Shown in pieces: positions 8,709 through 16,528 of a DNA stretch of 64,000 nucleotides (within the stretch, counting starts at the first letter, position 1; each line of letters starts with the position of its first letter). The notes below the pieces were generated by a model. It saw nothing but the letters and a program-made list of their open reading frames with translations. It was not told the origin of the DNA and searched no databases. The DNA is from Carboxylicivirga sediminis. Lineage in GTDB: Bacteria > Bacteroidota > Bacteroidia > Bacteroidales > Marinilabiliaceae. The translations under genes and the position numbers were made by a program. The stretch spans positions 22,792 through 86,791 of the forward strand of contig NZ_JAGTAR010000027.1 of assembly GCF_018156225.1 (NCBI RefSeq), given 5' to 3'.

Positions 8709-9338
8709 ATGATTTCACGATACACGATATTGCTACTCATCCTGATGGTATTGGCCGGGTGCACCGGCATCGATACCGATAAACTGTCGGATGACCTGGA
8801 GTACCGGCCCAACCTGTCGGTACCGCTCGGCAAATTGACGGCGCAGTACGATGAGGTGTATGAGTTGCCGGTTGACTTGCCTGATCCCATTGACTCGGAA
8901 CCGGTGAGTTGGGAGGAGAGGGAAATAATGTATTTCGATTTGGAAGCCTCCATCTCGGAGCGAAAATACATCCTGTCGATGCTCCTGCAGTTTGATATAG
9001 TCAATCGCTACCCCGCAGCCATGGCCGTGGAGCTATACCTGGTTGATGCATTGGGGGAGATAATAACGCTTACTACATCACCCATTGAACTGGAAGCGGC
9101 ACAGATTGATGAAAGTGGCGCCATTGTGCAGCCGGCCAGTACTGATCCATATCCTTATCAGCTGCCGTTAAGCGACGAACAGATTGATGCTTTGCTGGAC
9201 GCCCGGGCATTGATTGCTGAAGGAGTGGTGAAAGACATCCTGCTCAGCAACGCCATAGTCAACAGTTTTTCATCGTATCAGCTGGATGCTGCCATAGGCG
9301 TGCAGGCACAGGTGGATTTTAGTATTAACAATAACTAA
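8709..9338 (+). CDS. Lipoprotein of unknown function, coupled to the DUF5723 barrel
   Basis: 209 residues from ATG 8709; a longer reading from 8673 lacks a signal sequence, whereas MISRYTILLLILMVLAGC is a clean lipoprotein signal with lipobox LAGC. The mature part is acidic, with several repeated hydrophobic beta-type segments and no family I recognise. Its TAA is followed immediately by the ATG of the DUF5723 barrel (9339), so the two are translationally coupled and probably form one outer-membrane complex. Base composition is GC-richer than the regions on either side of the pair. Promoter not identified; the divergent upstream neighbour is the YyaL-type gene. Confidence 0.7.
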   Translation: MISRYTILLLILMVLAGCTGIDTDKLSDDLEYRPNLSVPLGKLTAQYDEVYELPVDLPDPIDSEPVSWEEREIMYFDLEASISERKYILSMLLQFDIVNRYPAAMAVELYLVDALGEIITLTTSPIELEAAQIDESGAIVQPASTDPYPYQLPLSDEQIDALLDARALIAEGVVKDILLSNAIVNSFSSYQLDAAIGVQAQVDFSINNN

Positions 9339-10790
9339 ATGAAGCAGCTGTCCTACTATATTGTTATTCTTGGGCTGCTGGCTTTTGTTCATGTGGCTAA
9401 GGCACAACAAAACCTCACCCTGTTTCTGATGCACGATGTGCCGCAGGCCAACTTTGTGAACCCGGCCGTTACCTACCAATGCGATTGGATCGTAGGGGTG
9501 CCGGCTTTAGCATCGCTGCACAGTAATTACAACAACAGTGCGTTTACCGTCAATGATGCCCTGCGCTACGATGCTGCTACTGACTCCAGCTATGTGAATT
9601 TTGATAAGGTAGTGAATCAGCTCGATAACACCGAGATAGTGGCATCCACTGCGCATTACACCCCTTTGTATGCCGGCTTCTGGTTAAAGAATAACTGGAT
9701 AACCTTTTCGGTAACTGAGAAGGTGACGGCTTTTAATACCATGCCCAGGGAGGCAGCCGAACTGCTGTGGTATGGCAATACGCGTTTTGTGGGGCGCGAA
9801 GCTTCGTTGGATGGCCTTCGTATGAGTGGCTATCACTACCGCGACTATGCGCTGGGTATTGCCCGAAAGGTATCAGAGCGATTACAGTTGGGTATGCATG
9901 CCCGATTACTATTTGGCAAAGGAAGTATGTATACACCCAAAACGGTGGGCGGACTAGCGACCAATGCCACCAATTTTAATCTGTTGATTGATTTGGATAC
10001 CAAAGTGCATACCTCATTTCCGATAGAGGTGGAGCTGGATGATGAAGGATATGTTAACAGCATTGACCTGCAGGATGATATTGACTGGCGACAGTACATG
10101 ATGAATGCCAAAAACCTGGGGATAGGGTTCGACTTTGGTTTTATCTATGAGCTGGATGAGCGCACAACCCTATCGGGCAGCCTGCTAAACCTGGGTGTGA
10201 TAGGCTGGAAAACTGATGTAAATAGTTTTGTGTCTGACGGCACTTTTGAGTTTACCGGTACCGATTCATCTACCGATTTTAACAACGGCAATTATGCGCA
10301 AGAACTGGGCGACAGCCTGCGCCATCAGTTCTTACCCGTACCTGATAATAATACCTTTACCACCCGCCTGACGCCTGAAATGTACCTGGGTGCCACCCGC
10401 AACTTCACCAACCACCTGAATGCCGGTGCGGTATTCTACAGCCGGATATATCGTAACCGCATCATGCCGGCATTTACCTTGTCGGCCAACACCTATAACT
10501 ACAAAATGCTGAATGGCTCCTTGTCATACACAGCTATCAATGGCGACTATATGAATATTGGGGCCGGACTGGGGCTTAAGCTGGGTGTTTTCCACTTGCA
10601 TGCGGTGAGCGATAACCTGCTTGGCTTTTTAAAGCTTGAGAACCAACGCAACCTCAATCTGCGTTTTGGGCTGAGCATTGTACCCCGCTGCGATGAACCA
10701 CGCAATGAGGTGCAAAAAAGCAAAAAGGGCATCAGCGCCCTGCCATGCTACCAGGATCCGTATGCGAAAGGCCGCCGGAATAGGCGCTAG
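9339..10790 (+). CDS. DUF5723-type outer-membrane beta-barrel protein
   Basis: 483 residues with signal peptide ending AKAQ (about 1-22). The mature start QNLTLFLMHDVPQANFVNPA and the many aromatic-girdled strands (YNYKMLNGSLSYTAINGDYM; NIGAGLGLKLGVFHLHAVSDN) match my recollection of the DUF5723 family found in Bacteroidetes outer membranes. The C-terminal tail (about 450-483) is basic, RCDEPRNEVQKSKKG to the end RRNRR, and does not end in the usual aromatic strand, so the last residues probably lie outside the barrel. It starts directly on the stop codon of the preceding lipoprotein. Function of the family is unknown. Confidence 0.7.
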   Translation: MKQLSYYIVILGLLAFVHVAKAQQNLTLFLMHDVPQANFVNPAVTYQCDWIVGVPALASLHSNYNNSAFTVNDALRYDAATDSSYVNFDKVVNQLDNTEIVASTAHYTPLYAGFWLKNNWITFSVTEKVTAFNTMPREAAELLWYGNTRFVGREASLDGLRMSGYHYRDYALGIARKVSERLQLGMHARLLFGKGSMYTPKTVGGLATNATNFNLLIDLDTKVHTSFPIEVELDDEGYVNSIDLQDDIDWRQYMMNAKNLGIGFDFGFIYELDERTTLSGSLLNLGVIGWKTDVNSFVSDGTFEFTGTDSSTDFNNGNYAQELGDSLRHQFLPVPDNNTFTTRLTPEMYLGATRNFTNHLNAGAVFYSRIYRNRIMPAFTLSANTYNYKMLNGSLSYTAINGDYMNIGAGLGLKLGVFHLHAVSDNLLGFLKLENQRNLNLRFGLSIVPRCDEPRNEVQKSKKGISALPCYQDPYAKGRRNRR

Positions 10791-10956
10791 TGGTTGGCTT
10801 TAAGTTTATCTGTACTTTTTACACAAAGTTGATAATCTTCTTTTTTCTAAAAGGCAATCCCCCTAATTATTAATTTATTATGCGAATCAATAGTTAAAAA
10901 TTGCTTAATATACACTTTCAACCCATATCAGGGTTGTTTTCTCACCATATTGATAA

Positions 10957-11054
10957 CCCCGCGCTTCGCACGGGGCTATTATTGTTAATGTCCTACGGAC
11001 ATTTTTTCTGAAAGTCGCAACGACTTGCTAAGCATCTGTGAGATGCTTAGCAAG
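10957..11054. repeat. Cluster of four triloop hairpins
   Basis: Successive inverted repeats: CCCC-GCG-CTT-CGC (10957-10975, closed by GGGG); AATGTCC-TAC-GGACATT (10987-11003); AAGTCG-CAA-CGACTT (11012-11026); and a 14-bp perfect stem CTTGCTAAGCATCT-GTG-AGATGCTTAGCAAG (11024-11054). All have 3-base loops. The second is followed by a T run and could terminate the DUF5723 transcript; the others look like REP-type modules. Confidence 0.6.
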
Positions 11055-11359
11055 TTTTCTTTCATACCTGTTGGTGTTTCCCTGTATCATGAAAGTTTTT
11101 ATCACGAAGGGATTTAATATTAATAACAGAACCCCGGAGTGGGTTCAACTATTGATTCGCATGTATTTTAACCTCCATAAACCGTCCTCCCCAAGGTGGA
11201 AATGCCTTAGGTCATTGAATAGTGCGCTAAGGTGAATGGGTACAGATTTTTTAAAACACAAGTTATATCTCTTTACAAAGCACCATCATGACTTTTCCTC
11301 ACTACGTTTATGCTTTTTTGTAAGCAGGTTTTTGAATTTTCCTCATGAGGTTTCTTGAC

Positions 11360-11420
11360 TTTAACCCGGGTTAAAACTAATTTGTACTATGGTAAAAAAG
11401 TAATATGACCCGGGTTAAAA
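11360..11420. promoter_or_regulatory. Paired ACCCGGGT palindromes upstream of the HU-related gene
   Basis: TTTAACCCGGGTTAAA (perfect 16-base palindrome, 11360-11375) and GACCCGGGTTAAAA (11407-11420) share the core ACCCGGGTTAAA 44 bases apart, and sit 64-109 bases before the HU-related ATG. Operator-like; the binding protein is unknown. Confidence 0.45.
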
Positions 11421-11483
11421 TCAAAAAGTATAAGAAGACAAAACAATAACTGTCCTTATAAAAATTCATAAACCTACTGAGAC

Positions 11484-11870
11484 ATGACGATTAATTACAA
11501 GAAGGTAAAGCAAATTGTTAAGGATAAGAACGGGAATGAGAAAGAGGTGTATTATGCGCGCTCGTGCCAGCGACGTAAAATTGATTTGTATGATTTAGCA
11601 GAGCGCCTTGCCAGCTATAGCATATTATCACCGGTGGATATACACAGTGTTTTAATTGGGTTAGCCGATGTCATTCCTGAGTATTTGATGGATAACAAGT
11701 CGGTGGACTTGGGCGATTTGGGCATCATCAGTCTGCACCTGAGCAGCCACAGCGAAGAAACCGAAGAGGCAGTGACCTGGCGTTCCATAAAGGATCTGAA
11801 GGTGCAGTTCAGAGCTGGTGTGCGTTTTAAAAAGAAGCTAAAGCACGCCAGTTTTAAGTTGGTGAAATAA
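11484..11870 (+). CDS. HU-family (HU-related) DNA-binding protein
   Basis: 128 residues. The pattern matches the Bacteroidetes histone-like HU-related family: a short beta N-terminus (MTINYKKVKQIVKDKNGNEK), then the YARSCQRRKIDLYDLAERLA helix, SPVDIHSVLIGLADVIPEYL, the turn VDLGDLGIISLHLSS, and the basic tail of the DNA-binding arm (RAGVRFKKKLKHASFKLVK). Members are longer than classical HU (about 90 residues) and occur in many copies per genome. Paired palindromes lie upstream and a hairpin terminator (11884-11933) follows at once. Chromosome architecture is the family expectation; a specific target is not evident. Confidence 0.82.
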   Translation: MTINYKKVKQIVKDKNGNEKEVYYARSCQRRKIDLYDLAERLASYSILSPVDIHSVLIGLADVIPEYLMDNKSVDLGDLGIISLHLSSHSEETEEAVTWRSIKDLKVQFRAGVRFKKKLKHASFKLVK

Positions 11871-11883
11871 TTTTGATACAAAA

Positions 11884-11933
11884 AAGGCTCGCATCTTATT
11901 GAGATAATCTAACTCAAGATGCGGGCCTTATAA
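11884..11933. terminator. Hairpin terminator, copy 1 of a duplicated element
   Basis: AAGGCTCGCATCTT and AAGATGCGGGCCTT pair across an 18-base loop right after the HU-related stop. The same arms recur at 12559-12604. There is no strong T run, so termination is inferred from position. Confidence 0.5.
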
Positions 11934-11972
11934 CAAAAGGCCGTATGCATATTCAGAAAAGCAGATAAAGCT

Positions 11973-12536
11973 ATGAGATATTTATTGTGGATTCTTCTGT
12001 TAATACCTTCGTATTGCCTGGCGCAGAATGTGGCTGAAAGAAAGGGAACATTAAAGGCAGGCATAGGATTAGGGTATAACGAAGGGTATCAAGAATCAGG
12101 GCTGGGGCTGGTTTACACAATTGGCTGGCAAAAGGCGATTGATAGTCAGGAGCGATTACGAATCAATCCCAACATCTTGTTTGGAGGATTTACACCTCTA
12201 ATGATGACTGATAAACGCGATCAGTATATACGCTCAGGCAGCTTTGGGTGCCATCTGTATTACGATATGCTGCAAGGTAAGCACCTGTCGTTATTTGCTA
12301 TGGCGGGAGCTTATGGCAATTACACCAGGGGATTGCTGGGCGATGGCGAATTTAATACTGGCTCAGAGTACTATCATAAGTTTTATGCTGGTGGTACAGC
12401 TTCATTGGGGATAAGGGTTTATAATCCGTCAAAGCGGATAGGTTATGAAATAAGGCCGCTGACCTTTCAATATGGCAGTAACCAGCATTTTATGGGCTAT
12501 GTAATGGTCAGCATTGATTTTCAAATCAGGCGATAA
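11973..12536 (+). CDS. Small outer-membrane beta-barrel-like protein
   Basis: 187 residues with signal peptide MRYLLWILLLIPSYCLAQ. The mature part is made of alternating strands rich in Gly and aromatics (KAGIGLGYNEGYQESGLGL; SLFAMAGAYGNYTRGLLGDG; EIRPLTFQYGSNQHFMGYV) and ends in a strand MVSIDFQIRR, consistent with an eight-strand barrel. No named family recognised. It lies between two copies of the same hairpin (11884-11933 and 12559-12604), which makes it a discrete transcription unit or cassette. Confidence 0.6.
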   Translation: MRYLLWILLLIPSYCLAQNVAERKGTLKAGIGLGYNEGYQESGLGLVYTIGWQKAIDSQERLRINPNILFGGFTPLMMTDKRDQYIRSGSFGCHLYYDMLQGKHLSLFAMAGAYGNYTRGLLGDGEFNTGSEYYHKFYAGGTASLGIRVYNPSKRIGYEIRPLTFQYGSNQHFMGYVMVSIDFQIRR

Positions 12537-12558
12537 CTGTTTGTGGTGAAATGCAAAT

Positions 12559-12606
12559 AAGGCTCGCACCTTATTGATTTAATGTACATCAAGATGCGAG
12601 CCTTAT
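12559..12606. terminator. Hairpin terminator, copy 2 of a duplicated element
   Basis: AAGGCTCGCACCTT and AAGATGCGAGCCTT pair across an 18-base loop; same arms as 11884-11929. It lies between the convergent barrel gene and the TPR-like lipoprotein gene, so it can serve both. Confidence 0.6.
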
Positions 12607-12628
12607 ATTTTGGTTATAACAAATCTTC

Positions 12629-13504
12629 TTACTTCAGCAGCTTATCCATTCTGGCTGCATCGTCCTTTTGTTCCAGCCTGAGGTAGGTGTTTTTCAGGTA
12701 TCTGATATAGGATTGGTCCTGTGGATTCATCTGGCGCAGCCTGATAAAGGTGTCGCGTGCAATACGAAAATCAGCTGATACCTTTTTAAGGTCGCGACGC
12801 AGGTAAGCATAGGTAGTGGCATTTTTGTTTTTATTGTACTTAGCCATTTCATACTTATATCTGTCTTCGGCTTTGTTGTAATAATACCTGGCTTTCCATT
12901 CCAGGGCCGCTTCATAATCTGGTTGTTCTTTAATGAGTTCATTGCAGGTTTTAACAGCTCTGCCTGCATTACCGGTTGCTTCCAGCGCTTTAATGTAGGT
13001 GAGTTGTGCTTCCTTCGAAAGTACGGCTTCTCCTTTGCTCTCATAGGCTGCAACAACTGCCTCACTATTTTCGTTGGCAGCATTCAGAAACACCTGACGT
13101 TCAGCTTTCAGCTTCAGCAATTCCGGGGTAGTGATTTTGTCTGCATACGATTGCCACAGGGCTAACTCCTGGTCGGTGCGGCCTTCGCGCTGTAAAAGTT
13201 GTGAGTATTCGGCCACTAATCCAATATTAGAATCATCTTTCAATAGCTGGTCATAAATGGCAGTAGCCTCATCGGCTTTATCTATCTGGGCGCAGCTTTG
13301 TGCCTGTTTAATCAAGAGGTCTTTACTGACCTCTACATTGTTGCTAGCGGCTAATTGGATATATTCAGCATAAAGAGTATATGCTTTGGTGTAGTCTGCC
13401 TGGTTAAAAGCAGCATCCGCTTCTGAGAGAATAGTGGGTAACTTAGCAGTAGGATTGCAAGCCGCTAATATAGCAATGGATAGTATGAATAATACCTTCT
13501 TCAT
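12629..13504 (-). CDS. TPR-like repeat lipoprotein
   Basis: 291 residues from the ATG at 13502-13504 (MKKVLFILSIAILAACNPTA); the longer open frame upstream has no signal and is discarded. Lipobox LAAC at the end of the signal. The mature protein is helical with TPR-like pairs: ADAAFNQADYTKAYTLYAEYI, ADEATAIYDQLLKDDSN, GNAGRAVKTCNELIKEQPDYEAALEWKARYYY. The tail (RLRQMNPQDQSYIRYLKNTYLRLEQKDDAARM) is the last repeat. A periplasmic or outer-membrane scaffold role is inferred. The divergent-looking upstream DNA (13505-13595) also holds the end of the rlpA-type gene, which is on the same strand. Confidence 0.75.
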   Translation of the reverse strand: MKKVLFILSIAILAACNPTAKLPTILSEADAAFNQADYTKAYTLYAEYIQLAASNNVEVSKDLLIKQAQSCAQIDKADEATAIYDQLLKDDSNIGLVAEYSQLLQREGRTDQELALWQSYADKITTPELLKLKAERQVFLNAANENSEAVVAAYESKGEAVLSKEAQLTYIKALEATGNAGRAVKTCNELIKEQPDYEAALEWKARYYYNKAEDRYKYEMAKYNKNKNATTYAYLRRDLKKVSADFRIARDTFIRLRQMNPQDQSYIRYLKNTYLRLEQKDDAARMDKLLK

Positions 13505-13595
13505 TATAAACGTGTTTTGGTGTTTGTGCGACGAAGATACAATCAAAAGCCGTGCCTGACAAATACAGCAACTTGGCAAAGGGCTGAGAAATGCC

Positions 13596-14036
13596 CTAAT
13601 GCAGCATAAATTGATGACCCATTTTTTGCAGGATAAGCCGGGGATGGTGATGGACTGGCTGCAGCAGGGAATCAGGAGGTAGTGGTTGGTGAAGCGATTC
13701 AATACTGACATTGGCAATGCCTTGGCGGTAAAAATCTAGCTCGCGGGCAGCACGTTCGCTAACATCAATGATGCGGCCTTTGATAAAAGGGCCCCGGTCG
13801 CTGATGGTAACCACCACACTTTTCTGATTCTCCAGGTTGGTGACGACCAGCTGTGTGCCAAAGGGCAGGGTGCGATGGGCGGCTGTCATGGCGCTATTGG
13901 AAAAGACCTTGCCGCTGGCTGTTAGCTTTCCTTCGAAATGACTCGCATAGTAGGAGGCTTTGCCGGTTTGGTAGAATGCTTGTGCCTGGCTCCACAGGCT
14001 AACCAGCAAAAGCAGTAACACAAGCAGTGCACGCAT
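13596..14036 (-). CDS. RlpA-family septal ring lytic transglycosylase/DPBB protein
   Basis: 146 residues from ATG 14034-14036 (MRALLVLLLLLVSLWSQAQA signal). The start is one base after the stop of the DUF502 gene, which argues for this ATG over an upstream one inside that gene. The double-psi beta-barrel is clear: GKASYYASHFEGKLTASGKVF, MTAAHRTLPFGTQLVVTN, VVVTISDRGPFIKGRIIDVS. It carries the DRGPF motif and the catalytic-type Asp of RlpA enzymes that cleave denuded peptidoglycan. There is no SPOR domain; the protein ends in a short His/Pro-rich tail. Likely secreted to the periplasm and co-transcribed with DUF502. Confidence 0.85.
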   Translation of the reverse strand: MRALLVLLLLLVSLWSQAQAFYQTGKASYYASHFEGKLTASGKVFSNSAMTAAHRTLPFGTQLVVTNLENQKSVVVTISDRGPFIKGRIIDVSERAARELDFYRQGIANVSIESLHQPLPPDSLLQPVHHHPRLILQKMGHQFMLH

Positions 14037-14037
14037 C

Positions 14038-14619
14038 TTATTTGACTTTAGCCACACCACCCGATACAATAAATTTCATCACATCGGCCGGATGGGCGTC
14101 AATGGGTTTTACATTCTCACTTGGTACAACATATAGCTCTCCTAAAATACCATAGGAGCTGGGCAGGTAAACAGCAAGTTTGTCTTTAATACCCAGTTCG
14201 TTGAGGTCGGATGCGGTGATAAAGCCAAACCGTTCCATAATGCCTTCTTTATCCAGGGTAACCAGCACAGGGCGCTCAAACTTACGCTCTTTACCCACAA
14301 AAGCTGATAATAAATCCTTCACCGAGGTGTAAATCACTTTAATCAAAGGAGCTTTCTTCAGGCCGCGTTCAAAGCGATTCTCGATAGGAGCCGTAATCAG
14401 TATCTGTCCAATAAAACCAATGAAGGTGATGCACAGGATGATTACCAGCAAACCCAGACCTGGGAAGTTAAACTGAGCATAGGGTTCGTGCTGAAATACC
14501 TCCAGATCACGCAGCAGACCATCGAGCCAGATAAAGGCAAATACAATGACATAAAGCGTAACCGCCAACGGTACTACATATAATAAACCCTGGAAAAAGA
14601 ATTTGGCTAGTTTTTTCAT
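14038..14619 (-). CDS. DUF502 family membrane protein
   Basis: 193 residues. The first TM is near 8-30 (FFQGLLYVVPLAVTLYVIVF), the second near 52-76 (FPGLGLLVIILCITFIGFIG). The family signature follows: PIENRFERGLKKAPLIKVIYTSVKDL, KFERPVLVTLDKEGIMERFGF, then VYLPSSYGILGELYVVP. DUF502 proteins are widespread inner-membrane proteins without a proven function. Translationally coupled to the downstream rlpA-type gene (TAA-G-ATG). The preceding intergenic stretch holds an iterated inverted repeat (14630-14763). Confidence 0.85.
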   Translation of the reverse strand: MKKLAKFFFQGLLYVVPLAVTLYVIVFAFIWLDGLLRDLEVFQHEPYAQFNFPGLGLLVIILCITFIGFIGQILITAPIENRFERGLKKAPLIKVIYTSVKDLLSAFVGKERKFERPVLVTLDKEGIMERFGFITASDLNELGIKDKLAVYLPSSYGILGELYVVPSENVKPIDAHPADVMKFIVSGGVAKVK

Positions 14620-14629
14620 TTCTTGAGTG

Positions 14630-14763
14630 TTTAACGCAGAGGCACAGAGCCGCTGAGTTATTAATAATTCATTCTTCTGCTGTCGATTTCTAATAATTTT
14701 ACCACAAAATCAAAAGGCACTGGTGAGAAATATAAACCTCTGCACCTTTGCATCTCTGTGTTT
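14630..14763. repeat. Iterated inverted repeat, CGCAGAG type, copy 1
   Basis: Left arm AACGCAGAGGCACAGAG... (14632-14656) and right arm ...CCTCTGCACCTTTGCATCTCTGTG (14737-14760) are imperfect complements made of near-7-base units. They leave about 80 bases between arms. A denser copy of the same unit lies at 15167-15239, on the other side of the MmcQ/YjbR gene. Confidence 0.55.
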
Positions 14764-14775
14764 ATAATCTTTTAT

Positions 14776-15126
14776 CTAAAGATGATACTCTTCTCTCACT
14801 TTCTTCGTCAGACTTTTAACAATCAATTCGTAAGAATGGTCTATAAGTTCCCTAAGCAAGTCATCTTTGATGGAGCCGTCGGCATATACGGTGTTCCAAT
14901 GCTTTTTGTTCATGTGGTAGCCCGGTTGAATGGCCGGATATTCTTCGCGCAGTTCAATGGCACGTTCCGGATCGCACTTAAGGTTCATGCTAAACTCCTT
15001 GTCCAGGCTTGTTAGAGCAAACATTTTACCGGCGACCTTAAATACAAGCGTGACTTCATCAAAAGGGAATGTTTCGCTCACAGCCGGTTTGGCCAGGCAG
15101 TAGTCTCTGAATTCTTCAATATTCAT
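14776..15126 (-). CDS. MmcQ/YjbR family DNA-binding-like protein
   Basis: 116 residues, cytoplasmic. The CyaY-like fold of the MmcQ/YjbR family is visible in order: MNIEEFRDYCLAKPAVSETF, PFDEVTLVFKVAGKMFALTS, SMNLKCDPERAIELRE, YPAIQPGYHMNKKHWNTV, LLRELIDHSYELIVKSLTKK. Members are often named DNA-binding on weak grounds; the role is not established. Flanked on both sides by CGCAGAG-type inverted repeats, so it may be an independent transcription unit. Confidence 0.87.
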   Translation of the reverse strand: MNIEEFRDYCLAKPAVSETFPFDEVTLVFKVAGKMFALTSLDKEFSMNLKCDPERAIELREEYPAIQPGYHMNKKHWNTVYADGSIKDDLLRELIDHSYELIVKSLTKKVREEYHL

Positions 15127-15166
15127 ATGATACTAATTTAGCTTTGGCAATATAACGAATAAGTAT

Positions 15167-15239
15167 TTAAACGCAGAGACGCAGAGACGCAGAGGAATAA
15201 TTTGATTTCTTTCTTTGCGTCTTCGTGTCTTTGTGTTGT
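15167..15239. repeat. Iterated inverted repeat, CGCAGAG type, copy 2
   Basis: Left arm carries three tandem units (ACGCAGAG-ACGCAGAG-ACGCAGAGG, 15170-15195). The right arm, ctttgcgtcttcgtgtcttt (15214-15233), is its diverged complement. The loop is about 20 bases, so it can fold as one long hairpin. Possibly a mobile palindromic element. Confidence 0.6.
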
Positions 15240-15255
15240 TATTTTTTTTGCTGGA

Positions 15256-15618
15256 TCACAAACCAGGATGAAAAGCTTCTTCGATATGTTCAATATCCCA
15301 CTCCTCACCATTGGGTATTAGCGTGACTACATCAAAGCGTACTTCATTATCTATGCCAGTTTCATTTATGTAGGCTTCGGTGGCTTCTACAATAAAACGA
15401 ATCTTACTATTGGTAATGGCTTCTTTGGGATTTTCCCAGCCATCTGAGGTTCGTGTTTTCACCTCAATCACCACCAGGTAGTCGTCGTGCATGCCAATCA
15501 GGTCCAGCTCTTTGTGGTTGTATTGCCAGTTGCGCTCCAGTATGTCAAAGCCTTTTTCTTCCAGGTAGTCAGCAGCTATGGCTTCCCCTGTTTTGCCCAG
15601 TTCGTTGTGTTGTGCCAT
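15256..15618 (-). CDS. YraN (UPF0102) family nuclease-like protein
   Basis: 120 residues. The restriction-endonuclease-like fold of YraN is clear: HNELGKTGEAIAADYLEEKGF, ILERNWQYNHKELDLIG with the catalytic-type Glu-Asp, and VVIEVKTRTSDGWENP with the E-x-K. The C-terminal part carries ITNSKIRFIVEATEAYI and RFDVVTLI. It lies 3 bases downstream of the LD-carboxypeptidase gene, so they are co-transcribed. Role in DNA metabolism is inferred from the fold; no specific function is known. Confidence 0.9.
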   Translation of the reverse strand: MAQHNELGKTGEAIAADYLEEKGFDILERNWQYNHKELDLIGMHDDYLVVIEVKTRTSDGWENPKEAITNSKIRFIVEATEAYINETGIDNEVRFDVVTLIPNGEEWDIEHIEEAFHPGL

Positions 15619-15621
15619 CTG

Positions 15622-16524
15622 TTAAAAGCTTAATTGGCAGGAGCAGTTCTGGACGTTCAGATTCACACGCTTACCCAATATCAGGGGCTGGTTGAGGTGA
15701 TTGTGTCCGGCTGGAAATCCAAACATTACCGGATAATCGTATTCTTCAACAGCCTCTTTGATGATTTCATAAGCCGTTTGGCCGTATGGGTCATCATTGT
15801 CCTTCATATCGGTAAAGTCGCCAACAATAATACCGCTTAATTCTTTAAGAAAGCCGCTCAGCTTTAGGTTTTGCATCATGCGGTCGAGGTGGTACAGGTA
15901 TTCCGACAGGTCTTCGATAAACAGAATCTTACCATGAGGAGCAGGATCCAAATCAGTGGCACGTAAGGCATATATCAAAGAGAGGTTACCTCCTATCAGT
16001 ATGCCATTGGCTTCACCCGTTCTGTTGAGCGGATGTGGTTTAAGCTGGTAATCGGGCAGCTCACCATGCAGCAGCTTAAACAGGTTCTCAACATCTTCCT
16101 CATCCTCCGATTTATCCGGAAAGTTTTTAGGCATCAGCCCATGGATAGAAGCCACACCTGCTTTGTTCTGCAAGGCGGCATGCAGCACCGTAATGTCACT
16201 GTAGCCTATCACCCATTTTGGATGCTCAAGATAATGCGTGAAATCAATTTGATCGATAATGCGGATGGTGCCATAACCTCCCCGTGCGCAGAATATGGCA
16301 TCGATATCAGTACTGTTCAGCATGTGCTGCAAGTCGGCTTTACGGTGTTCGTCGTTGCCGGCATACTGGTAAAAGGAATTATAAGCATGCTCGCCAATAA
16401 CCACTTTATAGCCCCGTTTGTGCAGGCACTTTTCGGCATAACGAATGATCTCTGCATCTACCTTACCGGCTGGTGCGACGATGCCAATGGTTGAACCTTT
16501 TTCGAGTGACTTAGGGAATATCAT
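15622..16524 (-). CDS. LD-carboxypeptidase (S66 family)
   Basis: 300 residues, cytoplasmic, no signal peptide. S66 hallmarks: KGSTIGIVAPAGKVD at the start, CARGGYGTIRIID, the nucleophile in WVIGYSDITVLH (Ser near 109), ILFIEDLSEYLYHLDRMM with the catalytic Glu, and GFPAGHNHLNQPLILG with the catalytic His. The family releases the terminal D-Ala from muramoyl tetrapeptides in peptidoglycan recycling (LdcA type); related members cleave other substrates, so the symbol is withheld. First gene of an operon with yraN. Upstream, toward metG, lies an iterated inverted repeat. Confidence 0.9.
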   Translation of the reverse strand: MIFPKSLEKGSTIGIVAPAGKVDAEIIRYAEKCLHKRGYKVVIGEHAYNSFYQYAGNDEHRKADLQHMLNSTDIDAIFCARGGYGTIRIIDQIDFTHYLEHPKWVIGYSDITVLHAALQNKAGVASIHGLMPKNFPDKSEDEEDVENLFKLLHGELPDYQLKPHPLNRTGEANGILIGGNLSLIYALRATDLDPAPHGKILFIEDLSEYLYHLDRMMQNLKLSGFLKELSGIIVGDFTDMKDNDDPYGQTAYEIIKEAVEEYDYPVMFGFPAGHNHLNQPLILGKRVNLNVQNCSCQLSF

Positions 16525-16528
16525 AACA

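Larger units (their letters stand above)
10791..11483. other. 693-base intergenic region with hairpin cluster and palindromes
   Basis: No convincing gene. It holds a run of four small hairpins (10957-11054), the palindrome CCTCATGAGG (11341-11350), the 16-base palindrome TTTAACCCGGGTTAAA (11360-11375) and a second partial copy (11407-11420) before the HU-related gene. A 65-codon open frame at 11038-11235 begins inside a hairpin and has no coding character. Confidence 0.6.

Noticed and set aside
11038..11235. 65-codon open frame
   Set aside because: Begins within the loop of a hairpin repeat and reads as low-complexity non-family sequence.
15170..15195. Short tandem CGCAGAGA units as a CRISPR or satellite array
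   Set aside because: Only three units of 8 bases without spacers, and they pair with a complementary arm, so they belong to an inverted repeat.
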